Shown here piece by piece: positions 1 through 9,250 of a stretch of DNA of 64,000 nucleotides. A program made the position numbers and the translations under genes. The stretch's first letter is position 1. The number at the start of each line of letters is the position of its first letter. Below the pieces are notes generated by a model. The model made no database searches. It was not told the origin of the DNA and saw nothing but the letters and a program-made list of their open reading frames with translations. The stretch comes from Marinifilum flexuosum (GTDB lineage Bacteria; Bacteroidota; Bacteroidia; Bacteroidales; Marinifilaceae), in contig NZ_RAPQ01000012.1 in assembly GCF_003610555.1 (NCBI RefSeq), positions 62,001 to 126,000 on the forward strand. Direction: 5' to 3'.

Positions 1-1
1 A

Positions 2-349
2 ACCTGTGTCGGACAGGTAGGAATACAACCCGAAATATTTTGGGAATTCTCATTTGCTGAAGTAGTACTAGTAATCCTCGGATTTACCGAATTACAAAAC
101 GCAAGAGAAGAGGCCCAATGGAAGCGAGTTGATTTCCTGAACCAAGAACAATGGAACTCAGCACGATGGAGCACGGCAGCATTAATGTCATCTTTTGGTG
201 GTGAATCAGTAGACCCCAAAAAACTATTAAAACTACCGTGGGATGCCGAAGAATCCGAAGAGTTGATTGTTGAAAACCTCATGACAAAAGAAGAACTGGA
301 AACATGTGCCAATGCCTGGGGAATAGATTTAGAGAAGTATGAATGGTAA
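2..349 (+). CDS. Phage tail assembly chaperone-like protein, 5' truncated
   Basis: The reading frame is open from the window edge to a TAA at 347-349 and has no start inside the window, so only the last 115 codons are seen. The visible part holds a hydrophobic patch (EVVLVILGF), an Arg/Trp/Glu-rich helix (AREEAQWKRVDFL), a block with SSFGGESVDPKKL and PWDAEESEE, and an acidic C-terminus. This arrangement, directly before and overlapping a tape measure gene by 11 bases, is where tail assembly chaperones (lambda G/T-type) sit. The function is inferred from position and general character, not from a clear motif. A programmed frameshift, as in lambda, cannot be judged from this fragment. Confidence 0.55.
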   Translation, partial: TCVGQVGIQPEIFWEFSFAEVVLVILGFTELQNAREEAQWKRVDFLNQEQWNSARWSTAALMSSFGGESVDPKKLLKLPWDAEESEELIVENLMTKEELETCANAWGIDLEKYEW

Positions 350-2945
350 AAAAACAATAGCATCATTAACCGTAAAGATTGCAGCCAATGCCGCAGCCTT
401 TATGAGTGGTATTGAGAAAGCGCAAAAGAAAATGCAACGCTTTTCGCGCAAAATGGAACGTACTGGAAAAAGTATGGCCCGAAACTATACCGTACCAATG
501 GCAGCCATTGCCGCCGCTGGTGTTATGATGGCTAACAGTTTAGATGTATCATTCTCGAAAATCGAAAACCTTGTTGGTATTGGAGGCAAGGCATTAACCG
601 AGCTTAAACATGAAGTAAAAGCCATTTCTTCAGAAACAGGATTGATGCAGCAAGAAATGAGTGAAGCCTCATTTGTTGTAACCTCGGCAGGTCTGCGAGG
701 TGCTCACGCCATGAATGTTGTGAAGATGGCGGCAAAAGCCGCCAATATCGGACTGGGCGAAACCAAGGAAATTGCACGAGCCGTAACCGCCGTTATGCAA
801 GCCTATGGCCCCGAAATGATGAGCGCAGCACATGCCACCGACACCCTAACCGCCATTGTTCGGGAAGGGAATTTGGAAGCAAGCGACCTTGCACCAACAC
901 TGGGGCGTGTAGTTGGTATGGCCGCACAGTTGGGAATCTCCTTTGAGGAGGTAGGTGCCAACATTGCCACCTTTACCCGATTAGGAGTTGGAGCCGAAGA
1001 GGCCGTTGTTGGCCTGCGTGGTGTTATGTCGGCATTAATAAAACCAACCGCCGAAAGTAAAGAAGCCTTGAAATCTATTGGCATGACCTTTGCCCAGTTG
1101 CGCGACCGAGTGCAAAAGGGTGGTTTAGCAAATGCGCTACGAGTGCTGATGGAGAAATTTAGAGGCAACGATGAAGGCTTGTCGAAGCTGATACCAAATG
1201 TCAGAGCACTCGCAAACGTGCTTGGTACAGCTGGCGCACAAGCCGAAAATTACTCACAAATTGTTACCAACCTAAACAACGCCAACGGCATTGTAGATGA
1301 AGGATTTAAAAACGTTTCGAAAACCGCCGATTTCAAATTTAGAACGGCCCTTGTCAATTTAAAAACCGCAGGCATTGAACTCGGAAAAACCCTAATGCCA
1401 ATAGCCACACAATTGGCCGATATTGTATCGGGTGCAGCAAAATGGGTTGCAAACCTGGACGAAACCACACGCAAGTGGATTGTTGGAATAGGATTGGCAG
1501 TAGCTGCAATTGGCCCATTGTTGATTGTGGTTGGGAAATCGGTATCCGTTATAGCTTCATTGGCTGGAGCCATAAAAGGTTTTATGGCGGTTGGTGGAGC
1601 CATGAGTGCCATTATTACACCAATACCAGCCTTATTGCTTGGCGTTGCCGCTGCCATTGGTGCAGTAGTTATAGCACAAAAACAATGGGGCAAGCAATCG
1701 GCTTCAGAAAAATTAAAATCGGAACGAACAGAATTAAACCTGTTGGTTAAATCATTAATCACCGCCAACGATAATGAAAGTGCTCGCGCTACAATCATTA
1801 AAGAAATCAATGAAAAATACCCTGCATTTTTAAAAGGGATAGATACCGAAAAAGTTGGATTAGACGAAATCAAAAAGCGATTAATACTGGTGAATGATCA
1901 GTATAAAGATAGAATTCGCTTAATGATTATACAGGAAGATGCAGCCGCAAAAGAAAGTGAATTAAACTCATTGTATCGCAAACAAGCCGATCACATCAAA
2001 ACAATAACCGAGTCGTTTACTCACATGCGAAAAAATGCAAAAGTAGATGGCTATTTAAGCGATTTAGGAAGACAAGCCGAAACCTTCGAGGAAATCATAA
2101 GAGCATTAAAGCAAAGCTCATCCGAGGGTGATCCGATATATATGATGGCTGAAAAAGCTGAAAAGAAGCAAGCAGAGTTAAATCAGGAAATACAAAAAAC
2201 AGAAAGCGCATATGAAGGATTGCTAAACAAACGCCTTCATATGGAAACTTTGATTGCCGATAAAATTAAAGAGCAAGGCGATTTACTAAACGAACAAACA
2301 AAGATTGTTCAGAATCAAAGCAGTTCGTCATCATTCGAAAAAGACAGGAATTATTTACAAGGCAATGAAGTTACCAGCGGTGTAACAGGCAGCGGAAATC
2401 GATTTGCTTTGGATTTATCCGGAATGAAAGCACAAATGGAGTGGGTAAAGAAAACACGCGACGAACTTTTAAACATTACTGTAGAAATCAATCAGGCATT
2501 TCAATCAATGGTAATGGGCATTGTCGATGCCTTCTCAACCAGTTTGGAAGCCATAGGCGCAGGCACAGGAAACTTAAGCGACCTTTTCAATAACATCCTG
2601 ATATCAGTAGCAGATTTCTGTATATCATTTGGTAAATCATTGATAGCCGCAGGTGTGGCAGCCATTGCCTTTAAATCATTATTGGCAAATCCGTGGGCCG
2701 CCGTAGCCGCTGGAGCTGCATTGGTAGCCGCTGCCAGTGTGGTTAAGGGAATATTGAGTGCAGGACCAGGAGGCGACACATCTGGAGGAAATACAATGAG
2801 CATACAAGCAGGCCCAGTTGCACCAGCCTATGCAGGAAACGCAGCTAGTGGATATCCTGACAGAATTGAATTGTATGCCAAAGGCGATGCATTGAAAGGA
2901 GTAATTGATCAAACCAATAAACGAATAGGCTACACAAGATCATGA
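339..2945 (+). CDS. Phage tail tape measure protein (TP901 type)
   Basis: This 868-aa protein would set tail length and sit inside the tail tube. Residues about 1-60 are basic and helical. Residues about 60-300 match the TP901-family tape measure core, with the Ala/Gly-rich stretches around SAGLRGAHAMNVVKMAAKAANIGLG and DLAPTLGRVVGMAAQLGI-type segments. Hydrophobic membrane-like segments follow near residues 385-450 and again near 765-810, separated by a charged, coiled-coil-like part. It overlaps the upstream chaperone-like gene by 11 bases and the next gene by four (ATGA), so the tail genes are translationally coupled. Length and composition are normal for the family. The specific phage group cannot be named from this gene. 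Confidence 0.88.
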   Translation: MNGKKTIASLTVKIAANAAAFMSGIEKAQKKMQRFSRKMERTGKSMARNYTVPMAAIAAAGVMMANSLDVSFSKIENLVGIGGKALTELKHEVKAISSETGLMQQEMSEASFVVTSAGLRGAHAMNVVKMAAKAANIGLGETKEIARAVTAVMQAYGPEMMSAAHATDTLTAIVREGNLEASDLAPTLGRVVGMAAQLGISFEEVGANIATFTRLGVGAEEAVVGLRGVMSALIKPTAESKEALKSIGMTFAQLRDRVQKGGLANALRVLMEKFRGNDEGLSKLIPNVRALANVLGTAGAQAENYSQIVTNLNNANGIVDEGFKNVSKTADFKFRTALVNLKTAGIELGKTLMPIATQLADIVSGAAKWVANLDETTRKWIVGIGLAVAAIGPLLIVVGKSVSVIASLAGAIKGFMAVGGAMSAIITPIPALLLGVAAAIGAVVIAQKQWGKQSASEKLKSERTELNLLVKSLITANDNESARATIIKEINEKYPAFLKGIDTEKVGLDEIKKRLILVNDQYKDRIRLMIIQEDAAAKESELNSLYRKQADHIKTITESFTHMRKNAKVDGYLSDLGRQAETFEEIIRALKQSSSEGDPIYMMAEKAEKKQAELNQEIQKTESAYEGLLNKRLHMETLIADKIKEQGDLLNEQTKIVQNQSSSSSFEKDRNYLQGNEVTSGVTGSGNRFALDLSGMKAQMEWVKKTRDELLNITVEINQAFQSMVMGIVDAFSTSLEAIGAGTGNLSDLFNNILISVADFCISFGKSLIAAGVAAIAFKSLLANPWAAVAAGAALVAAASVVKGILSAGPGGDTSGGNTMSIQAGPVAPAYAGNAASGYPDRIELYAKGDALKGVIDQTNKRIGYTRS

Positions 2946-5308
2946 CATACGGCAAAAGATGGCATATTGAATTCGATACCCGATTAAAAGGGAAATGTGA
3001 GGTAGATATATTTCAAAAAAACTATACCGGTTCGGTTGAGTTGGTTGAGAAATACACTGCCGATCCGTTGGTACTATCCGCTGGTGATGTATCCGACAAT
3101 CCATTTGAGCCATTACAAGGCAGCGACATTCTGCTAAGTCTGGTTACCGAAGAACGCTTGCGATTCAGCGAAATGTTTTCTGCCGATATGAAAAAACACT
3201 ATTGCGAAGTAAAGTACGATGGTGTTTTAGATGGCAAATATTGGTTTGTGGTAGACCTATACAAAGAGCCATACAACAAACCACCATTTGCAGTGAATTT
3301 ACGTGCCGTTGATGGTATCGGTTTATTAAAGAATTTAACTTTTGATTTGCGAGGAAATCAAACCATTAAAAACACCATAAAGCACATACTCGATAAAATC
3401 GGATTTGATTTGCAAATTGATGTAGTAAATGAAATTTACGAAGTATCGAGCGGCAGCAACATCCATTTTTTAGATACCCTTAAAAAGTTTGATTATCTCG
3501 ATGATAAAGAAGATGCAACCTATTGCGATGAGATCCTAGAACAGTTGCTATTGTCGGCAGAAAGCAGGATGATGCAACGCGAGGGCAAATGGGTAATTGA
3601 GCAAATTCCCGAATTAGACAAAGTGCACACCCTTCGGCATTTCGATTCCAATTTCAATCCGTTGGCAAACGAGCAAGTAGATTTAAGTATACAAACCACC
3701 GACCAACACCAAAGCAATTTTTGCAAACTAAAAGTTGCAGGAGCACAGTTGGAAGCCTTGCCATCATGGAAACAATTTGGATTAACACAAAATTATTATA
3801 AGCTAGAAAACAGCTTGCGAAATGGTGAGATTACTGAAAAAACATTCGATCAAGCAACCGAAGAGGAAGTAGTTCACACCTTGCCTATTTTCAGGAGAGA
3901 TCCAGACACCTTTGAACCAATATGGGAAAATCGCCCAGTTAGTAAAGGCTTCAAATACTATTTGCACAACTGGTGGCTAACACATCCAGGATACAAGCTG
4001 GAGCATGAAGGCGTATTACTTTACGAACTACCAACAGTTGATAACTATGCGGTGGAAATGCACCACGAAGATTTGGTAGTCCGTAGCTCTTACGATGCAT
4101 TCGACTTAGAACTTGAATTTACAATTGGTAAAATAGTTTATAACACATATACAGGCTTAGGCACTTGGGAACCAACTCGCGGAGATGTAAAATTTAACGT
4201 TAGAATTACCGATGATTTTGTAAATCCCACTTGCGAATCGTATCTGGGCAAAGATGGATGGAGTGCCACACCTGTTGATATCCTTTGGGAAGATATACAC
4301 AACACCGAATTAAGCAATACATTTAAACTAAACATAAGATCGCACAGTGTACCACAAGATGGAAAATTTATAATACAACTATGGTCAGCAAAATGGGGTG
4401 ATTTCCCAACTTTATTCTTTAAAAAAGCAAGTATAAAATTTTTAAATTCTAAATACGAGCAATACGAAGATAAAGTAGAATCGGTTGTTGTTGTTGATGG
4501 TAGAAACAATCTAATACCAACTACATACGAATTAGATTTTGTTGACCTTCCGGATTTTCCAAATACATTAAATGCATTTGCGGGCGGCATGTTGCTTTCA
4601 AACGGATGGCATACGAAGCTATGGCAGTACAATGGTAAACAAGATAAATTGGCAAACCTTATGGCATTGCAATATGTGGCAGGATTTGCGGTGCCGCGAT
4701 TTAAAATTAATGCAAACTTATATTCAGATGTACTGCACCGAGGAAGCATATTGAGTGATGTTGGAAGTGGCGACCGTAAATTTTTAATGGGAAAATGTTC
4801 CTATTCAGCACGTAACTCGGAGTGGAGCGGTGTTGAATGGTTAGAATTACCAACCTACCCAATAAAAGGAGAACTGGAAGCAATGTTTATCGGCAGTATT
4901 TCCGATTCGGTTTTAAATGTGTTTGGCCCTAATGCAATTGATGATGGCAATTACATCATATTTCCGCAGCTTACAAAAGATGTGTTTGACATTACCAATG
5001 CAAGCTATTGGCATACCGATTTTCAGAACCTTGCCGACTTTGATCCAGCACAACCACGCCGATGGAAAAAGACCTGGTTAAGTGGCCCTGAAATTATTGA
5101 GTATGCATTACCAGAGGTTCAAAAGTATTTATTCTTTAAAGATATTGAAGGCGACGAGCTGCAAACCAGTATGCCAATAATGGTTTACAGCAGCGACCAA
5201 ACAGCAAACCAAGAAACAATCGAAGAATTTTTGGAAGGGTATTTTTGGTTGTATGATGGTGCCGATCTATTGGAAGATAACGGAAGTGTATTAATTGAAA
5301 ATATTTAG
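2942..5308 (+). CDS. Large phage tail/baseplate protein, family not recognised
   Basis: A 788-aa protein encoded directly after the tape measure gene and overlapping its stop codon by four bases. That is the usual place for distal tail, baseplate hub or tail-associated proteins. The N-terminal 130 residues look like a beta-rich tail adaptor (for example CEVDIFQKNYTGSVELV). The middle holds many aromatic and beta-strand-like stretches, with a jelly-roll-like part around 370-500. I see no signal peptide, membrane segment or catalytic motif. The role is inferred from gene order only. A structure prediction against distal tail or hub proteins would settle whether it is a hub, an adaptor or a carbohydrate-binding tail component. 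Confidence 0.6.
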   Translation: MTYGKRWHIEFDTRLKGKCEVDIFQKNYTGSVELVEKYTADPLVLSAGDVSDNPFEPLQGSDILLSLVTEERLRFSEMFSADMKKHYCEVKYDGVLDGKYWFVVDLYKEPYNKPPFAVNLRAVDGIGLLKNLTFDLRGNQTIKNTIKHILDKIGFDLQIDVVNEIYEVSSGSNIHFLDTLKKFDYLDDKEDATYCDEILEQLLLSAESRMMQREGKWVIEQIPELDKVHTLRHFDSNFNPLANEQVDLSIQTTDQHQSNFCKLKVAGAQLEALPSWKQFGLTQNYYKLENSLRNGEITEKTFDQATEEEVVHTLPIFRRDPDTFEPIWENRPVSKGFKYYLHNWWLTHPGYKLEHEGVLLYELPTVDNYAVEMHHEDLVVRSSYDAFDLELEFTIGKIVYNTYTGLGTWEPTRGDVKFNVRITDDFVNPTCESYLGKDGWSATPVDILWEDIHNTELSNTFKLNIRSHSVPQDGKFIIQLWSAKWGDFPTLFFKKASIKFLNSKYEQYEDKVESVVVVDGRNNLIPTTYELDFVDLPDFPNTLNAFAGGMLLSNGWHTKLWQYNGKQDKLANLMALQYVAGFAVPRFKINANLYSDVLHRGSILSDVGSGDRKFLMGKCSYSARNSEWSGVEWLELPTYPIKGELEAMFIGSISDSVLNVFGPNAIDDGNYIIFPQLTKDVFDITNASYWHTDFQNLADFDPAQPRRWKKTWLSGPEIIEYALPEVQKYLFFKDIEGDELQTSMPIMVYSSDQTANQETIEEFLEGYFWLYDGADLLEDNGSVLIENI

Positions 5309-5310
5309 AT

Positions 5311-7581
5311 ATGGGAGTTACAAGAAAAGATATATCGACTGTTGAAGAATTGTTACACGAAGATGTAAATAGAAAGTTGGATGCTGAAGGAAGGGGAATA
5401 ACGAATATTAAAATAGATTTAGAAGATAAAAAAAGCTCTTTATCTATAGATGCTCTGCAATCATTGAATCATTCGGTATTCAAAAATACAGCATTTATTA
5501 ACACCGGAAATACAAATCTAACACCTGTAATAGTTAAAGAAATAAACCAATTTATACTTGGTTTAGAGATAGTGTCTAATGTCAAAATAGAATTGTTAAT
5601 AAGTAAGTTTACCAAAGTTTATTATTTGGGCAGATTTATTACCATTGAATTTTCTGTAGAGTCTTCTCCAGGAGTATTCGAAAAAGTTGCTTCTTTTATG
5701 GGGGCTTCTAACTCACACACAGGAATCAAAAATCATAAATTAACCATAGAATCAACCTATAGAGATTTATTAAAAGGTGATATCATTCTTAATTGGGATG
5801 TATTGAACCTTGACACTTTGTACAATGCTATAACTGATAGTACTTTAAAATCTTTTGATTTTTATGGTGTAAATCCTGCTGTTGTGAGAATGCAAATGCA
5901 TAAAGTTAGTGATAGTATCGTGCTTGATTCAGCCATAAAAAAGATAGTCTTTTTTGATAAGGATGATTTTAAGCAATATTCTATCAAAACATTCTCTTTC
6001 AATGAAAATAATCAACTGATTATTGAGTTCAGAACTTCTGAGAATACAACTACATTCAGCGCGATTACCAAAACGTTAGAAGGTGTAGGTGTTCAAAAAG
6101 TTCAATTTTCTAGTGGTTATATTCTAATAGATGTTGATTATTTGGTTGCCAATAACATTTCCTTTTCTGGGAAAAATTATAATGTGGTAACTGAACATCA
6201 GGATAAATATACTAAAGAAATATCCGCAGGGTTAGAATTCACGCCAAAGCTAAATGGAGAGGATTTGTTTTTACATGATTGTGGAAAAAGATCAGATATG
6301 TTCTATGTGAGTTTGGGAAAGAAATTATACAAGACAGATATAATTAAAGACAATTACTTGGATAGTGACATTGATAGTTCTTTGTTTTTGGTGACAGAAT
6401 GCCCAGACGCACTGTGTGAAATGATAACCGACGCTCAGGAGTTGGATAACGGAGAGGTTATTTATTGCGCCAATGTATCTCATACGCAAGGGGCTAACAC
6501 TACTTTACATGGAGTGATTTATAAATCTGATCTTAATGGAGTAAGCACCAAGCAGTTTTCATTGAGTTGGGTTTACACATCACACCCCGATAGCTCTCCC
6601 ACAATTAAAGGTGGAACACTTACGGATGTGTGGTCATTCGATAACTATAAAAATGTGGTGATCATCTCAGAACGTGCAGATCAGGGCGTAGGCGGTCGAG
6701 TATGGGCAAGTAATGACTATGGAAATTCTTGGCGAGTAATTTTCAATCCTCACAAATCCACAAGCGCAGGGGCATATCCTTTAATGCACCCTTCAGGCTG
6801 GGATTATTCAGAATTAGATGCCAATTATCCTGAAAAACGAGATTTTGAGCGCCCTGTTGCTGGCACTGCCTCTTACCCTTATTCATACATGCACGTTCAT
6901 GCGGTGTGTTATGACTGGGTGCATAACCGAATATATGTAACAACAGGGGATTCTACGTGGATAAGAGGAAGTTACACAGCAATTTGGTATTGCGATGACT
7001 GGAATACCGCACCGGATTTAGCAGGTGGTACGGCAAGTGGATCTAATCCGATAAAATTAAAAGATACCACATGGACAAGGATCGGTTTGTATCAAGATGA
7101 AAATCTTCTTGGTGAAAATCTTCAATTCACTACACTCAAGTGTATAGGTGAATGGATATTACTTGGAAGTGATTGCGGTGGGGGAAATGGTGTTAATGGC
7201 TTGTTTAAACTCAAAAACGATTCTGCGCCTACTACCAATAGTCTTTATTCTATATATCAATTAAGTGCAGATGATGAAAGTTTGTTAACTCATGCAGGTA
7301 GTGGAGCTGTTACAAGGGATGGAGATTTCTTCTTTTTCTGTTTTCATCGAGAAGCAACAAACTTCGATCCTGACACACAGGACAATAAAAGAGAAGCTTA
7401 TATTCTCTTATCTGCTGATGGTGTAAATTGGCGCAGGGCATGGCTTGATGATACTTTAGATGAGAATCATAACACAAAAATAACATGGGGGATGCAGATT
7501 TATAGAAATAGCAGAGGAGTAACTTACCTACGCTATACTGATCAGAAATCAATAGATAGAACTTTGAGAAGATTATTTTAA
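5311..7581 (+). CDS. Phage tail fibre-like protein with Asp-box/propeller-like C-terminal half
   Basis: A 756-aa protein that begins two bases after the upstream stop codon. Residues 1-45 are short, charged and helical (a likely attachment segment). The middle is beta-rich. The C-terminal half (from about residue 310) has repeated features of BNR/sialidase-like propellers, including one clear Asp-box, SNDYGNSW near residue 470, and related stretches such as LSADGVNWRRAW. Phages often put such propellers on fibres or receptor-binding tips. The gene is visibly more AT-rich than the two tail genes upstream, which fits exchange of host-range modules. No catalytic Arg triad or other sialidase active site is claimed; it may only bind glycans. 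Confidence 0.6.
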   Translation: MGVTRKDISTVEELLHEDVNRKLDAEGRGITNIKIDLEDKKSSLSIDALQSLNHSVFKNTAFINTGNTNLTPVIVKEINQFILGLEIVSNVKIELLISKFTKVYYLGRFITIEFSVESSPGVFEKVASFMGASNSHTGIKNHKLTIESTYRDLLKGDIILNWDVLNLDTLYNAITDSTLKSFDFYGVNPAVVRMQMHKVSDSIVLDSAIKKIVFFDKDDFKQYSIKTFSFNENNQLIIEFRTSENTTTFSAITKTLEGVGVQKVQFSSGYILIDVDYLVANNISFSGKNYNVVTEHQDKYTKEISAGLEFTPKLNGEDLFLHDCGKRSDMFYVSLGKKLYKTDIIKDNYLDSDIDSSLFLVTECPDALCEMITDAQELDNGEVIYCANVSHTQGANTTLHGVIYKSDLNGVSTKQFSLSWVYTSHPDSSPTIKGGTLTDVWSFDNYKNVVIISERADQGVGGRVWASNDYGNSWRVIFNPHKSTSAGAYPLMHPSGWDYSELDANYPEKRDFERPVAGTASYPYSYMHVHAVCYDWVHNRIYVTTGDSTWIRGSYTAIWYCDDWNTAPDLAGGTASGSNPIKLKDTTWTRIGLYQDENLLGENLQFTTLKCIGEWILLGSDCGGGNGVNGLFKLKNDSAPTTNSLYSIYQLSADDESLLTHAGSGAVTRDGDFFFFCFHREATNFDPDTQDNKREAYILLSADGVNWRRAWLDDTLDENHNTKITWGMQIYRNSRGVTYLRYTDQKSIDRTLRRLF

Positions 7582-7997
7582 TGAAAACATTCTACCTCCA
7601 CAGATTCGAAAAAACCGACCAAGGCACAATAGGCATATGGGCCTGTCCTGCTTTGGGTTTTTCTTGTTTCGCCCTCGAATTACCTTGGCGAGATAACAAG
7701 CAAGGTTTGTCGTGCATTCCACCTGGTACTTATACAGTAGTGCCACGTTGGTCGCGTAAGTACGGATATCATTATCATGTTACTGGAGTAAAAGGCAGAA
7801 TGCTGATACTAATACATCCGCTGAATTTTGCAGGCGACAAAACCAAAGGATACAAAACACACTCGGCTGGTTGCATAGGTTTGGGCCAAAAGCATGGCTG
7901 GTTAGCTGGTCAACGTGCCATACTCAATTCAAGAGTTACGGTAAATAAGTTTAGAAATTTAATGAATAATCAACCCTTTAAATTAACAATCACATGA
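7581..7997 (+). CDS. DUF5675 family phage protein, possible cell-wall-active enzyme
   Basis: A 138-aa protein that fits DUF5675, a small family common at the end of phage tail operons. The start overlaps the upstream stop by one base (TAATG). A His in LILIHPLNF (about residues 76-84) and a later HSAGCIGLG motif (about 95-103) have the spacing and look of the His...Ser-x-Gly-Cys motif of L,D-transpeptidase (YkuD-like) folds, with Cys as the likely nucleophile. There is no signal peptide. The next gene is holin-like, so this may be the lysis enzyme of the phage. The family assignment is fairly sure; the enzymatic role is inference. Confidence 0.65.
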   Translation: MKTFYLHRFEKTDQGTIGIWACPALGFSCFALELPWRDNKQGLSCIPPGTYTVVPRWSRKYGYHYHVTGVKGRMLILIHPLNFAGDKTKGYKTHSAGCIGLGQKHGWLAGQRAILNSRVTVNKFRNLMNNQPFKLTIT

Positions 7998-8602
7998 GTT
8001 TAATTGGAGATTTTATCAATTCAGCTGGAGGCGGTGTACTCACTGGTTTAATAGGAAACTTTCTAACAACATTTGCAAATATTAAAATGCAGAAGTTAAA
8101 GAACCAGCACGAAATTGCAATGGTTCAAGCCAACACCGAAGCCATGAAAGCCGAAACTGAAGCCAACATTCAAATAACAGAAACACAAGTGCAAGGCGAG
8201 TTGGCTAAATCGGACAATGAAATTTACCACGAAGCCATAAAGCAGGAAGGCAAGCGAAATATAAGCAATGAAATAATTGCAAAACTATTCGATTCCCCTT
8301 GGACTACTTGGCTAGGCTGCATTTTAGTTTTCCTATTGGGCATTGTCGATTTTTTGAAAACTGCCATTCGCCCAGGACTAACAATCTACTTTGTAATCCT
8401 AACATCGTGGCTTACATGGATAGCCTACAACATCATTGTTGATGCTGGCGAAGTAATGACAGCTGAAGAGGCAGTAAGCATTTTTAAAAACCAAGTCAAC
8501 CAGATTGTTTACCTCACAGTAACCTGTGTTATTTGGTGGTTTGCCGACCGACGAAATGCAAAATTTCAATACCGTTTAAACGATGGTAATTTAAGAAAAT
8601 AA
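7994..8602 (+). CDS. Holin-like phage membrane protein
   Basis: A 202-aa protein overlapping the DUF5675 gene by four bases (ATGA). Residues about 1-30 form a Gly-rich hydrophobic N-terminal helix. Residues about 30-95 are a charged, coiled-coil-like segment rich in Glu, Lys and Gln. Three membrane segments follow: around WTTWLGCILVFLLGIVDF, around GLTIYFVILTSWLTWIAYN, and around QIVYLTVTCVIWWFADR. This order resembles the three-segment holins of phages and gene-transfer agents. It is the last gene before a strong terminator and so the likely end of the late operon. No homology search was possible, so 'holin' rests on topology and position. Confidence 0.55.
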   Translation: MSLIGDFINSAGGGVLTGLIGNFLTTFANIKMQKLKNQHEIAMVQANTEAMKAETEANIQITETQVQGELAKSDNEIYHEAIKQEGKRNISNEIIAKLFDSPWTTWLGCILVFLLGIVDFLKTAIRPGLTIYFVILTSWLTWIAYNIIVDAGEVMTAEEAVSIFKNQVNQIVYLTVTCVIWWFADRRNAKFQYRLNDGNLRK

Positions 8603-8798
8603 TCAAGGTTCGAAACCAACAAACCACATCCCAAACAGGCACAACATTTTCCAAGTGAACACGTTTTTTTTCATGTCTGTTTGATTTTTGAAGGCCATTG
8701 AATTGTAATTTATATGCATTCTTGCGATACCATTGTAGTACCGTATTAAATGTAAGTATTGATTTTATTGATATAGTTATAATTCTGGCTGGATCACG

Positions 8799-8829
8799 AA
8801 AGGGTAGCAATTTGCTACCCTTTTTTGTT
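8799..8829 (+). terminator. Rho-independent terminator of the prophage late operon
   Basis: The sequence AAAGGGTAGCA, a three-base loop, then TGCTACCCTTT forms an 11-bp perfect stem, immediately followed by a T run. It lies about 200 bases after the holin-like gene and marks the end of the rightward phage transcript. Confidence 0.85.
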
Positions 8830-9090
8830 TTATATCCTCGCAATTAAAATATCTGGCTTACATTAATTGCTAAGCAATAAATAATAAAAGAACATCTGCT
8901 GTGCCAATCTCTTAACGATTGTATACACATTATCGAACACCCTAAGTAAAATACAGGCAGACAAGTTCTCTTCTTAAAGAACAATCAATATTCTTCTGCA
9001 ATTTGCCTTAATGCTATTTTTAATCATTACAAATAAGAATCTTAAGAGCTGATTATTCATTCATCCTGTATCAGTAGCAAACACGAACAA

Positions 9091-9212
9091 CTTAGTGTAC
9101 TTTTTACAATTAGATTATCGAATACGATTGCTGAAAATCGAAAAACACTTTTTGTCAATATCAAAAAAGGTTATACATTAGCATCAAAACACACTTAGTG
9201 TATTTTTTACAC
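9091..9212 (+). promoter_or_regulatory. Pair of operator-like repeats before the Nudix regulator
   Basis: An 18-base direct repeat, CTTAGTGTAYTTTTTACA, occurs at 9,091-9,108 and 9,194-9,211 with one mismatch. Each copy contains an inverted core TGTA-N5-TACA (9,096-9,108 and 9,199-9,211). The centres are 103 bases apart, close to ten helical turns, which would suit two bound dimers on one DNA face. The second copy lies 40 bases before the regulator start. Nudix-type regulators of the NrtR/AraR group bind short palindromes upstream of their own operons, so self-regulation by the 9,251 gene product is the simplest reading. The binding itself is inference. Confidence 0.55.
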
Positions 9213-9250
9213 ATACCAATTACGAAACTAATATATCACTAATTACAACA

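Larger units (their letters stand above)
8603..9250. other. Gene-free spacer between prophage end and glucan operon
   Basis: This 648-base AT-rich stretch has no convincing gene. It holds the prophage terminator near 8,799-8,829 and, close to its right end, two operator-like repeats that belong to the downstream sugar operon. The right prophage attachment site should lie somewhere here if the prophage ends at its lysis genes. There is no tRNA in it, and the left end of the prophage is outside the window, so no att core can be assigned. Confidence 0.6.

Noticed and set aside
8603-9250. Prophage attachment site
   Set aside because: No tRNA and no visible direct repeat partner, since the left prophage end is outside the window.
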